Source of the DNA: Streptomyces djakartensis | GTDB taxonomy: Bacteria; Actinomycetota; Actinomycetes; Streptomycetales; Streptomycetaceae | Direction of reading: 5' to 3' | Assembly (NCBI RefSeq): GCF_014651075.1 | Contig: NZ_BMWE01000008.1 | Location: forward strand, 248,001 to 312,000 | DNA length: 64,000 nucleotides | Part shown: piece by piece, positions 8,515-16,291 of the stretch | Numbering within the stretch: the stretch's first letter is position 1 | Layout of the letters: each line of letters begins with the position of its first letter | Program-made: the position numbers and the translations under genes | Notes under the pieces: generated by a model | Databases searched by the model: none | What the model saw: only the letters and a program-made list of their open reading frames with translations | Told to the model about the DNA's origin: nothing

Positions 8515-9096
8515 ATGTACGGCCACGGCGCGGCGCCGCCCTCCCGCAGCGCGGCAACGGTCATCTCCCTGCGCGTGCTGTTCGCCGCAGCCGGTTTCCT
8601 CACGTGCGGCCTGCTGGCCTGCGTACCGCTGTTCCGGGTCGCCTTCCTGCGCGGCAGGGCGCTCGACTGGGCGGCGGCCTGGGTGAGCCTGCCGGTGTCC
8701 ATCGCCTGCTTCGCGGTGGTCGGCGCACTGCCGGAGGAGGACTACCGGACGGACATCGCGGTGGGGTCGATCATGCTGCTCGGCCTGGGCTCGGCCATCT
8801 ACTTCCTGATCGTCGACATCGGCCACCACAGCACGCCACGGCAGTTGACCGGTTACGCGCCGCCCCATGTGTCGACCGTGCCCAACCAGCTGCCGCCGTA
8901 CGGCTGTCCGCCCGCCGCGGCGCCCTACGCCCCCACCTCGACGCCCGTCCCGCAACCGCCCCCTCAGCCGCCTCAGCACCCCGCGCCGGCCCGCATCGAC
9001 CAGGTACGCGCCGAACTCGACGAGCTCAGCGACTACCTGCGCCGGCACCAGGGCAGGCCGGACGGCACCCCCGGTGACGCCGAGGGCGGCAGGTGA
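8515..9096 (+). CDS. Small membrane protein coupled to a Ser/Thr kinase
   Basis: A 193-aa protein. ATG 8515 follows CAGGAG by 5 bases. Three hydrophobic segments are visible: about residues 16-37, 48-68 and 77-100. They are followed by a Pro/Tyr-rich cytoplasmic linker (residues about 110-160) and a short charged helix, RIDQVRAELDELSDYLRRHQ. Its stop overlaps the kinase start in GTGA, so the two are translated together and probably act together. I do not recognise a named family. A membrane anchor or sensor for the kinase is an inference from position only. Confidence 0.82.
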   Translation: MYGHGAAPPSRSAATVISLRVLFAAAGFLTCGLLACVPLFRVAFLRGRALDWAAAWVSLPVSIACFAVVGALPEEDYRTDIAVGSIMLLGLGSAIYFLIVDIGHHSTPRQLTGYAPPHVSTVPNQLPPYGCPPAAAPYAPTSTPVPQPPPQPPQHPAPARIDQVRAELDELSDYLRRHQGRPDGTPGDAEGGR

Positions 9097-10631
9097 GCGC
9101 GGCGGCAGGACGGGTCGTCGCCGGCCGTTACGAACTGTCCACGCTCCTCGGCCAGGGCGGCATGGGACAGGTCTGGGCGGCGTACGACCAGCGGCTCGAC
9201 CGGCGCGTGGCGGTGAAGCTGCTGCGCCCCGACAAGGTGGCCGGACAGGACGCGGACGAACTGCGCCGGCGCTTCGTGCGCGAGTGCCGGGTGACCGCGC
9301 AGGTCGACCATCCCGGTCTGGTCACGGTGCACGACGCGGGAAGTGAGGGCGAGGAGCTGTTCCTCGTCATGCAGTACGTCGACGGCGCCGACCTCGCCGA
9401 CCACCTGGCCGAGCACACCCCGTACCCCTGGCCATGGGCGGTCGCGGTCGCCGCGCAGCTGTGCGCCGTGCTGAGCGCCGTGCACGCCGTGCCGATCGTC
9501 CACCGCGACCTCAAGCCGCGCAACGTCATGGTGAAGCAGGACGGCACGGTCACCGTTCTCGACCTGGGCGTCGCCTCCGTCATGGACGCCGACACCACCC
9601 GTCTCACGCACACCGGCACCCCCATCGGCTCGCCCGCCTACATGGCCCCCGAGCAGGCCATGGGCGGCGCGGTCGGCCCGTACACCGACCTGTACGCGCT
9701 CGGTGTGCTCCTGCACGAACTCCTCAGCGGCGACGTGCCGTTCTCCGGGTCCACGGCACTCGGCGTCCTGCACCGGCACCTGTACGAACCGCCGCTGCCG
9801 GTACGCCGCGCCCGCGCCGAGGTCCCCGAGGCCCTGGAAGCCCTCGTGCTGCGCCTGCTCGCCAAGGATCCGCAGCACCGGCCCGCCTCCGCGCAGGAGG
9901 TGTACGAGCACCTGGAACCGCTCCTGCCCGCGCGTGGCACGCCCACCGGAGCGCCCCTCGACCCCACCCGCCCGTTCCTGCGCCCGCACGCCCCCTGGCC
10001 GGATCGCGCGCGCACCCCGGCACCGCAGCCCGCGCCCGCCGCGTCCGCCACCGAGACCGCGGGGAACACGGACATAGCCCGCGCCGTCGACGAGGTGAAA
10101 AGGCTCCTCGGAGAGGGCCGCGTCACCCAGGCCGTCGACATCCTCGGCGCGATCCTGCCCGCCGCGGCCGAACAGCACGGCGAGCACTCCCCGGTCGTGC
10201 GCACCCTGCGCAAGCAGTACGCGGCCACGCTCCTGGACGACGGCCAGTACCGGCGCGCCCTGCCCGAGCTGCGCCGTCTCGCCGACGAACGCGCCGCCGA
10301 GGCCGGCCAGGCCGACCCGCAGTCCCTGCGGTTCCGCTACGAGGCCGCACAGTGCCTGGAACAGCTGGGCGAACCGGCCGCGGCGCTCGCCGAGTACCGG
10401 GCGGTGCTGCCGTACTACGAGAACCAGTACGTCGCCGCCGGTGGCCCGGAGCTGGCGCACGACGTCCGCCGCCGCATCGGCCATCTCCTGCTCGCCCTCG
10501 GCGACCGCGGCGCCGCGCACGACACCCTGGCCCGGCTGCTGCACGACGTGGAGCGCACCCACGGCCCCGGTCATCCGCTCGGCGCGGAGATCCACCGGAC
10601 CCTCCAGTGGCTGGGGCAGGTCCGGGGCTGA
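9093..10631 (+). CDS. Serine/threonine protein kinase with TPR C-terminus
   Basis: A 512-aa Hanks-type (PknB-like) kinase. The glycine-rich loop is LGQGGMGQVW (residues 19-28), the ATP lysine is K42, and the catalytic loop is HRDLKPRN (137-144). The metal-binding DFG is DLG here (157-159), a common bacterial variant. The APE motif and the rest of the C-lobe end near residue 270. After a Pro-rich linker, residues about 330-510 form TPR-like helical repeats (VDILGAILPAAAEQHGEHS, then QYRRALPELRRLADE). No transmembrane segment is present, so it is soluble unless held by the overlapping membrane protein. Substrates unknown. Confidence 0.95.
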   Translation: MSAAAGRVVAGRYELSTLLGQGGMGQVWAAYDQRLDRRVAVKLLRPDKVAGQDADELRRRFVRECRVTAQVDHPGLVTVHDAGSEGEELFLVMQYVDGADLADHLAEHTPYPWPWAVAVAAQLCAVLSAVHAVPIVHRDLKPRNVMVKQDGTVTVLDLGVASVMDADTTRLTHTGTPIGSPAYMAPEQAMGGAVGPYTDLYALGVLLHELLSGDVPFSGSTALGVLHRHLYEPPLPVRRARAEVPEALEALVLRLLAKDPQHRPASAQEVYEHLEPLLPARGTPTGAPLDPTRPFLRPHAPWPDRARTPAPQPAPAASATETAGNTDIARAVDEVKRLLGEGRVTQAVDILGAILPAAAEQHGEHSPVVRTLRKQYAATLLDDGQYRRALPELRRLADERAAEAGQADPQSLRFRYEAAQCLEQLGEPAAALAEYRAVLPYYENQYVAAGGPELAHDVRRRIGHLLLALGDRGAAHDTLARLLHDVERTHGPGHPLGAEIHRTLQWLGQVRG

Positions 10632-10769
10632 CGACCGCGCCGGGGCGCGGCGGTGCCGGAAGTCCTGGTGAATCGTTGGTCGAATGGGTTGGCCAGAGCT
10701 TGCCCACTGCCTACCATCGATCACCGCAAGACCTTGTGCACCGTCGCACAATCTCCTCGGGAGGCTTCC

Positions 10770-11417
10770 TTGCACCGCCGCCGTCGCACCGCGCTCGTCC
10801 TCACCGCCGCGATCGCCGCCGCGGCGCCCCTGCTCACCGCCTGCGGAAACGACGCCCATCCCGGCGCGGCCGCCGTGGTCGGCGGGCAGCGGATCACCGT
10901 CTCCCAGCTGGAGGAGCGGGTCGACGAGGTACGCGCGGCCCAGCGGGCGGCCGTGCGCGACGACGCCCAGTACCAGCAGGTCATCGCCCGGACCGGCACC
11001 CTCAGCCGCGACACCCTGCACACCATGGTCCTCGACCGGGTGCTGCACCGTGCCGCCGAGAACGCCGGTGTGACCGTCAGCCGCAGGGAGGTCCAGGAGA
11101 TGCGGTCCGGCCTGGAGGAGCAGGCCGGTGGCGCCAAGGCGCTGGAGACGACCTGGCTGCAGCAGTACGGCGTCCCGCCGCAGCGCCTCGAGGAGAACCT
11201 CCGCCTCCAGCTTCAGGCCCAGAAGCTCGCCGGGAAACTCGGCACCGACACCAGCCGCCCCGAGTTCTGGAAGGCCCTGTCCGACGCCTCCAAGGACCTG
11301 AACGTCGACCTCAACCCGCGCTACGGCACCTGGGACGTCCAGAAGAGCAGCCGCGCCGACGCGAAGACGCCGTGGGTGCGGGACGTCACGGCGGCTCAGG
11401 CACAGCAGCGCATGTAG
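10770..11417 (+). CDS. SurA N-terminal-like lipoprotein
   Basis: A 215-aa lipoprotein. The start is TTG 10770, 6 bases after GGGAGG; the signal peptide then reads LHRRRRTALVLTAAI and ends in the lipobox LTAC. The mature part (AAAVVGGQRITVSQLEERVDEV) matches the SurA/PrsA-like chaperone N-domain of extracytoplasmic foldases, but no parvulin prolyl-isomerase domain follows. It may be a chaperone without catalysis, acting on exported proteins. It lies between the kinase and mazG, with its own ribosome-binding site. Confidence 0.9.
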   Translation: MHRRRRTALVLTAAIAAAAPLLTACGNDAHPGAAAVVGGQRITVSQLEERVDEVRAAQRAAVRDDAQYQQVIARTGTLSRDTLHTMVLDRVLHRAAENAGVTVSRREVQEMRSGLEEQAGGAKALETTWLQQYGVPPQRLEENLRLQLQAQKLAGKLGTDTSRPEFWKALSDASKDLNVDLNPRYGTWDVQKSSRADAKTPWVRDVTAAQAQQRM

Positions 11418-11491
11418 CGGGGCCCTGTCCCCCCGGGGCGGCCCTGTGGACGACTCCGGGGGCTGTCGGCGGCGTGGGTTAGTTTCGAACC

Positions 11492-12502
11492 GTGAACGCC
11501 AACAGCCCCGAAGCCACCCCGGGCCCCGACCGGACCGCCCGCCTCGGCCCCGGCCGCATCGTCCTGCTCACCACCAGCCACCGCGTCGCCCCCGGCCTGC
11601 TGTCCTGGCCCGCCTGGCAGGCGCTGCGCGCGGCCGACCGGGTGCTGTGCGCGGACGGCGCGCATCCGCAGCTGCCGTACCTGCGCGAGGCGGGGATACC
11701 GGTGGACGAGGCGTCCCCGACCGCTCAGGAACTGGTCGGCGCCTGCGCGGGCGGGCGCACGGTGGTCGTCGTGGCGACGGGGGAGGGCGAGCCGGCTCTG
11801 ACGGACGGCCTGGCCCGCCTCGCCGGCACCGGCCGCGTCGCGATGCCGGAGCTGGAGCTGCTGCCCGCGTCCTACGACCTGCCCGGTGCCCGCCTGCTGG
11901 ACCTGGTCCAGGTCATGGACCGCATCCGCGCCGAGTGTCCGTGGTCGTCCCAGCAGACCCACAAAGGCCTCGCCAAATACGGCATCGAGGAGGCGTACGA
12001 ACTCGTCGAGGCGATCGAGGAGGGCGACCGCGACGAACTGCGCGAGGAGCTCGGTGACGTCCTCCTCCAGGTCGTCTTCCACGCCCGGATCGCCGAGGAG
12101 GGCCGCCCGGAGGACGGGGAGGAGGCCTTCTCCATCGACGACGTGGCGGCCGGCATCGTCGCCAAGCTGATCCGCCGCCACCCGCACGTCTTCGGCGACG
12201 CGACGGCCACCACGCCGGAGGAGGTCAGGGCGCAGTGGCTGCGCACCAAGGCGGTCGAGAAGCAGCGGACCTCGGTCACCGAGGGCATCCCCCTGGGCCA
12301 GCCGGGCCTGGCCCTCGCCGCCAAGCTGGCCTCGCGCGCACGCACCGCGCATCTGGACGTACCGCTCCCTCGCGTGGAGGGCGTCGGCTACGACCTGCTG
12401 GCCCTGGCGGTCCGCGCCGAGTCGGAGGGCGTGGACCCGGAGGCGGCCCTGAGAGCGGCGGCCCGCGCGTACCGGGACGCGATCCGGGAGGCCGAGGGCT
12501 GA
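11492..12502 (+). CDS. mazG: Nucleoside triphosphate pyrophosphohydrolase MazG
   Basis: A 336-aa MazG that hydrolyses non-canonical NTPs to NMP and PPi. The first 140 residues resemble a degenerate tetrapyrrole-methylase-type domain. The MazG domain follows, with the EExxE...ExxD metal motif (KYGIEEAYELVEAI... then LREELGDVLLQVVFHARIAEE) and the KLIRRHPHVFGD signature. A TAGTTT element ends 7 bases before GTG 11492, and there is no Shine-Dalgarno, so the mRNA is probably leaderless. Confidence 0.95.
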   Translation: MNANSPEATPGPDRTARLGPGRIVLLTTSHRVAPGLLSWPAWQALRAADRVLCADGAHPQLPYLREAGIPVDEASPTAQELVGACAGGRTVVVVATGEGEPALTDGLARLAGTGRVAMPELELLPASYDLPGARLLDLVQVMDRIRAECPWSSQQTHKGLAKYGIEEAYELVEAIEEGDRDELREELGDVLLQVVFHARIAEEGRPEDGEEAFSIDDVAAGIVAKLIRRHPHVFGDATATTPEEVRAQWLRTKAVEKQRTSVTEGIPLGQPGLALAAKLASRARTAHLDVPLPRVEGVGYDLLALAVRAESEGVDPEAALRAAARAYRDAIREAEG

Positions 12503-12552
12503 TCGCGACGGCGGGAGACCGGCGGGCCCCGCGGGGCGGATACCGTCGAGGA

Positions 12553-13836
12553 GTGACCGACCTGCCCCAGCCGCCCGACCCGTCCGCGCCCGCCCCCGAG
12601 CTCTTCACCTGGGAGTTCGCGAGCGACCCGTATCCCGCCTACGCCTGGCTCCGCGACCACGCCCCCGTGCACCGCACCAGGCTTCCCAGCGGTGTGGAGG
12701 CCTGGCTGGTCACGCGGTACGCCGACGCCAAGCAGACCCTCGCGGACAACCGGCTGTCCAAGAATCCCGCGCATCACGACGAGCCCGCGCACGCCAAGGG
12801 CAAGACCGGTATCCCCGGCGAGCGCAAGGCGGAGCTGATGACGCATCTGCTGAACATCGACCCGCCGGACCACACCCGGCTGCGGCGGCTGGTGTCCAAG
12901 GCGTTCACACCCCGGCGGGTCGCCGAGTTCGCGCCCCGGGTGCAGCAGCTCACCGACAGCCTCATCGACGGGTTCGCGGAGAAGGGGTCCGCGGACCTCA
13001 TCCACGAGTTCGCGTTCCCGCTGCCCATCTACGCCATCTGCGACCTGCTCGGCGTCCCCCGCGAGGACCAGGACGACTTCCGCGACTGGGCGGGCATGAT
13101 GATCCGTCACCAGGGCGGGCCCCGGGGTGGTGTGGCGCGGTCCGTGAAGAAGATGCGCGGCTACCTCGCCGACCTCATCCACCGCAAGCGGGAGGCGCTG
13201 CCCGCCGAACCCGCCCCGGGCGAGGACCTCATCTCCGGGCTCATCCGCGCCTCCGACCACGGTGAGCACCTCACCGAGAACGAGGCCGCCGCCATGGCCT
13301 TCATCCTGCTGTTCGCCGGATTCGAAACGACCGTCAACCTCATCGGCAACGGCACCTACGCCCTGCTCACCCACCCCGAGCAGCGCGCGCGGCTCCAGGC
13401 GTCCCTCGCCGCCGGGCAGACGGGCCTGCTGGAGACCGGCGTCGAGGAACTGCTCCGCTTCGACGGTCCCGTGGAGCTCGCCACGTGGCGCTTCGCCACC
13501 CAGCCGCTCACCATCGGCGGGCAGCGCATCGAACCCGGCGATCCGGTCCTCGTCGTCCTGGCCGCCGCCGACCGGGACCCGGAGCGGTTCGCCGATCCGG
13601 ACGTGCTCGACCTCGCCCGCCGCGACAACCAGCACCTCGGTTACGGGCACGGCATCCACTACTGCCTCGGCGCGCCGCTCGCCCGTCTGGAGGGGCAGAC
13701 CGCGCTGGCCACGCTCCTCACCCGTCTCCCCGACCTGCGGCTCGCGGCCGATCCGGCCGAGCTGAGGTGGCGCGGCGGTCTCATCATGCGCGGTCTGCGC
13801 ACCCTGCCGGTGGAGTTCGCACCGGCCGGCGGGTGA
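12553..13836 (+). CDS. Cytochrome P450 (CYP107U1-like)
   Basis: A 427-aa class I bacterial P450. The I-helix oxygen-binding motif is AGFETT near residue 256, the ExxR pair is in ETGVEELLRF-type helices, and the haem loop is LGYGHGIHYCLG with the axial Cys near residue 371. The start is GTG 12553; GAGGA lies directly upstream, and a GATACC element 11 bases before it also makes a leaderless transcript possible. Its position just upstream of rpfC is that of CYP107U1 in S. coelicolor. The substrate cannot be read from sequence. No ferredoxin gene is adjacent. Confidence 0.93.
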   Translation: MTDLPQPPDPSAPAPELFTWEFASDPYPAYAWLRDHAPVHRTRLPSGVEAWLVTRYADAKQTLADNRLSKNPAHHDEPAHAKGKTGIPGERKAELMTHLLNIDPPDHTRLRRLVSKAFTPRRVAEFAPRVQQLTDSLIDGFAEKGSADLIHEFAFPLPIYAICDLLGVPREDQDDFRDWAGMMIRHQGGPRGGVARSVKKMRGYLADLIHRKREALPAEPAPGEDLISGLIRASDHGEHLTENEAAAMAFILLFAGFETTVNLIGNGTYALLTHPEQRARLQASLAAGQTGLLETGVEELLRFDGPVELATWRFATQPLTIGGQRIEPGDPVLVVLAAADRDPERFADPDVLDLARRDNQHLGYGHGIHYCLGAPLARLEGQTALATLLTRLPDLRLAADPAELRWRGGLIMRGLRTLPVEFAPAGG

Positions 13837-13880
13837 CGAAACATCAGGACTGTGATCTTCACGTGATCTACGCGGCATTA

Positions 13881-13910
13881 ACTTGTGACAAGTGATCGTC
13901 TGCCGATACG
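13881..13910 (+). promoter_or_regulatory. Candidate rpfC promoter with palindrome
   Basis: TTGTGA (13883-13888) and GATACG (13905-13910), 16 bases apart, form a plausible promoter. The -35 lies inside ACTTGTGACAAGT (13881-13893), a perfect 13-base palindrome, so a repressor bound there would block transcription. The regulator is not identified. Confidence 0.4.
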
Positions 13911-13977
13911 TTCACCCATCAATACGGCCCGGGCGTTGCCCCGTGTCGGTCACTGCTGTCTCGCGAAAGGTTTCCGC

Positions 13978-14946
13978 ATGCTCTCCGGGAACGGTCGGCA
14001 CCGTCGCCCCCGCCAGGCTCCGGCTCTCCTCGTCGCGGCCGGAGTGACCGGCTCCGCCATCGCGATCCCGCTCCTCGGGGCCTCCGGCGCGAGCGCGGCC
14101 GACGGCACGACCTGGGACCGGGTCGCGGACTGCGAGACCGGCGGCGCCTGGAGCCAGAACAGCGGCAACGGCTACTTCGGCGGCCTGGCGCTGTCCCAGG
14201 AGAACTGGGAGAACCACGGCGGCCTGGACTACGCCCCGAGCGCCGATCTGGCCAGTCGCTCGCAGCAGATAGCCGTGGCCGAGAGAATTCTCGCCGACCA
14301 GGGGGTCGGCGCCTGGCGCACCTGCGGGCTGCTCTCCGGTCTCGAGCAGGACAAGGGGTCGGACGCATCGGGGTCATCCGACTCGTCCGACTCTTCCGGT
14401 TCGTCTGATTCGACGGACTCACCCGGATTGCTCGGCACGTCCGAGTCGTCCCCTTCCGCTGACTCTTCCCCGTCGCCGTCTGACACGTCGTCCACAGAGG
14501 ATCAAAGCGACAATTCAGCCAAGTCGCCCGAGTCTGCCGATTCCGCCTCGCGGGACCAGCAGTCCGGTGGCGCCCGGTCGGGCGGCTCCGGGAGCGACGA
14601 GCCCGGCAACTCGCGGCAGGGTGGCGAGTCCACGTCGCCCGCCGGCACCGGCTCCGGCCGTCACCGCGGCCCCAGTGCCGACGAGAACGCCGGGTCCGCG
14701 AGCGGCCGTACGAACGAGTCCGCGGGCCGGCACGCCTCGCGCGGCGACGGCGCTTCCCGCGACGCGGGAGACGGCTCGTACGTCGTGCGCTCCGGTGACA
14801 GCCTTTCCGCCATCGCCGACTCCCTTGACCTCAGCGGTGGATGGCGCGCGCTCTACGTCGGCAACAGGGAGGCCGTCGGCCTCGATCCGAACCTCATCCG
14901 CCCCGGCCAGAGGCTCACGGTAGAGGGCGACGCGGACCAGGAGTAG
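13978..14946 (+). CDS. rpfC: Resuscitation-promoting factor RpfC-like (Rpf + LysM)
   Basis: A 322-aa secreted muralytic enzyme that would cleave peptidoglycan during spore germination and regrowth. ATG 13978 follows GAAAGG. A signal peptide ends near residue 40 (SGASAAD). The Rpf lysozyme-like domain (about 41-120) carries the catalytic Glu in VADCETGG and the GNGYFGGLAL segment. A long Ser/Asp-rich low-complexity linker (about 130-265) leads to a C-terminal LysM domain (YVVRSGDSLSAIADSL), which binds the cell wall. Followed by the paralogue rpfA with its own riboswitch. Confidence 0.93.
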   Translation: MLSGNGRHRRPRQAPALLVAAGVTGSAIAIPLLGASGASAADGTTWDRVADCETGGAWSQNSGNGYFGGLALSQENWENHGGLDYAPSADLASRSQQIAVAERILADQGVGAWRTCGLLSGLEQDKGSDASGSSDSSDSSGSSDSTDSPGLLGTSESSPSADSSPSPSDTSSTEDQSDNSAKSPESADSASRDQQSGGARSGGSGSDEPGNSRQGGESTSPAGTGSGRHRGPSADENAGSASGRTNESAGRHASRGDGASRDAGDGSYVVRSGDSLSAIADSLDLSGGWRALYVGNREAVGLDPNLIRPGQRLTVEGDADQE

Positions 14947-15038
14947 CCGGCGGGGGGCGCGGAAACAGCGGCGGAAGTCCCCCCGAAACCGGGCGATTTC
15001 AGGCCACGATTCGCGCCCAATGTCCCGAATGGGTGCGG

Positions 15039-15100
15039 TGAGAGATAGATCTCAGAAGACCCGATCGGCTTTGAAATTCGACGGATCGCGTGCCTACGGT
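15039..15100 (+). promoter_or_regulatory. rpfA promoter with upstream inverted repeat
   Basis: TTGAAA (15071-15076), an 18-base spacer and TACGGT (15095-15100) form a good housekeeping-type promoter about 30 bases before the riboswitch. Just upstream, TGAGA-N6-TCTCA (15039-15054) is an inverted repeat at about -65 that could bind an activator. Confidence 0.6.
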
Positions 15101-15130
15101 CATGACCGCTCGCCACCGCGAGCCCCGGCT

Positions 15131-15336
15131 GCCGCAACGCCGAATCCTGCCAGCGGCCGCACGGGAACAGTCGTCGCGTCAAGCGCCGTAGGCAGGAGCG
15201 GGGGACCCAAGGTAGGTGCCCGACCGGCCGGTTGTGCCGGAAGGGCTTGGGGTGAAGCCGCGTCCCGGGAGGGGCGCGGCCGGGCAACTCAACCGGCCCG
15301 AACCCGACAGCTCACCTCGCAGGCGTCGGTGAGGGG
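15131..15336 (+). promoter_or_regulatory. c-di-AMP (ydaO/yuaA-type) riboswitch
   Basis: The leader between promoter and rpfA contains the conserved actinobacterial ydaO blocks in order: a closing stem CCTGCC/GGCAGG (15146-15151 with 15191-15196), GGGGGACCCAAGGTA (15200-15214), GCTTGGGGTGAAGCCG (15245-15260), GCCGGGCAACTC (15279-15290), and CCCGACAGCTCACCTCGCAG (15303-15322). The class senses c-di-AMP and in Streptomyces is known upstream of rpfA, where high ligand lowers expression. The last helix (CTCACC with GGTGAG) ends in GAGGGG, the ribosome-binding region of rpfA, so sequestration of that site is possible; whether control is by transcription or translation cannot be told from sequence. 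Confidence 0.92.
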
Positions 15337-15344
15337 ATCCATCC

Positions 15345-16028
15345 ATGCTGTTTTCCAGCAAGGGCAAGCACCGCCGTCCGTCCAAGGCCACCCGTGCCAT
15401 CGCCGTCGCCGGGGTCGCCGGCGCCGCCGTCGCCGCCCCGCTGATGGCGGCCGGCAACGCCTCCGCCGCCACCACCTCCGAGTGGGACGCCGTGGCCCAG
15501 TGCGAGTCCGGCGGCAACTGGTCCATCAACACGGGCAACGGCTACTACGGCGGTCTGCAGTTCTCCGCCTCCACCTGGTCCGGCTACGGCGGCACCCAGT
15601 ACGCCTCCACCGCCGACCAGGCCACCAAGGCGCAGCAGATCGAGATCGCCGAGAAGGTCCTCGCGAGCCAGGGCAAGGGTGCCTGGCCGGTCTGCGGCAA
15701 GGGCCTGTCGAGCGCCGGCTCCACCGGCGGCTCCGCCAGCGACTCGGACAGCTCCACCCAGCAGAGCACCGAGACCCGCGAGACCCAGCAGCAGCCGGCC
15801 TCCCGCTCCGACGAGCGCCCGGCCGCCAAGAAGACCGTCACCACCCCCACCGGTGAGAAGGTCGAGAAGGGCGACGGCGAGTACAAGGTCGTCGAGGGCG
15901 ACACCCTCAGCTCCATCGCCGCCGAGGAGAAGGTCGAGGGCGGCTGGGAGAAGCTCCACCAGCTGAACGAGGACATCATCGAGGACGCCAACCTCATCTA
16001 CCCGGGCCAGCAGCTGCACCTGAAGTAA
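15345..16028 (+). CDS. rpfA: Resuscitation-promoting factor RpfA (Rpf + LysM)
   Basis: A 227-aa secreted cell-wall hydrolase for germination and growth restart. ATG 15345 lies 8 bases after GAGGGG at the end of the riboswitch. The signal peptide ends at about residue 41 (NASAAT). The Rpf domain holds the catalytic Glu in AQCESGGNW, followed by TGNGYYGGLQFSASTW. A Ser/Gln/Thr-rich linker follows, then a LysM domain (YKVVEGDTLSSIAAEEKV). It is shorter than RpfC (linker about half as long) and has its own promoter. Confidence 0.97.
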   Translation: MLFSSKGKHRRPSKATRAIAVAGVAGAAVAAPLMAAGNASAATTSEWDAVAQCESGGNWSINTGNGYYGGLQFSASTWSGYGGTQYASTADQATKAQQIEIAEKVLASQGKGAWPVCGKGLSSAGSTGGSASDSDSSTQQSTETRETQQQPASRSDERPAAKKTVTTPTGEKVEKGDGEYKVVEGDTLSSIAAEEKVEGGWEKLHQLNEDIIEDANLIYPGQQLHLK

Positions 16029-16056
16029 GCAGCGCCCCGCCCCGTCCCCACGGGCT

Positions 16057-16104
16057 CCCCGCTCCGGTGCGTGTTCCCCCGTACGCGCCGGAGCGGGGTT
16101 TTTT
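16057..16104 (+). terminator. Intrinsic terminator after rpfA
   Basis: CCCCGCTCCGG...CCGGAGCGGGG, with further ACGC/GCGT pairing inside, forms a strong stem (16057-16098) directly followed by TTTTTT. One of the few hairpins here with a true T-tract. Confidence 0.93.
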
Positions 16105-16205
16105 CTGCCGGTCTTGGCATCCTTGCTTTGTTCCGTTCGGAAACAATTTACTCTCGGTTCTGTCCATGGGGTGGGCGACCCGGTGGCCGATCGCCCCGAG
16201 CCGGT

Positions 16206-16211
16206 TAGGCT
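16206..16211 (+). promoter_or_regulatory. Candidate eno promoter (-10)
   Basis: TAGGCT matches the Streptomyces housekeeping -10 consensus (TAGRRT-like) 80 bases before the eno start. The -35 region about 18 bases upstream (GGTGGC) is weak. An AT-rich patch at 16135-16150 lies further up. Confidence 0.35.
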
Positions 16212-16291
16212 CATGTCGCGAGCCACCGGCCCGCACCCCGCGGGGCCCGAGCGGCCCGCGTACCACGCGTCACACCAAGAAGGAGATGCTC

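Noticed and set aside
16285..16287. ATG in front of eno as the start
   Set aside because: It overlaps the AAGGAG ribosome-binding site; GTG 16292 has correct spacing and the family N-terminus MPSIDVV.
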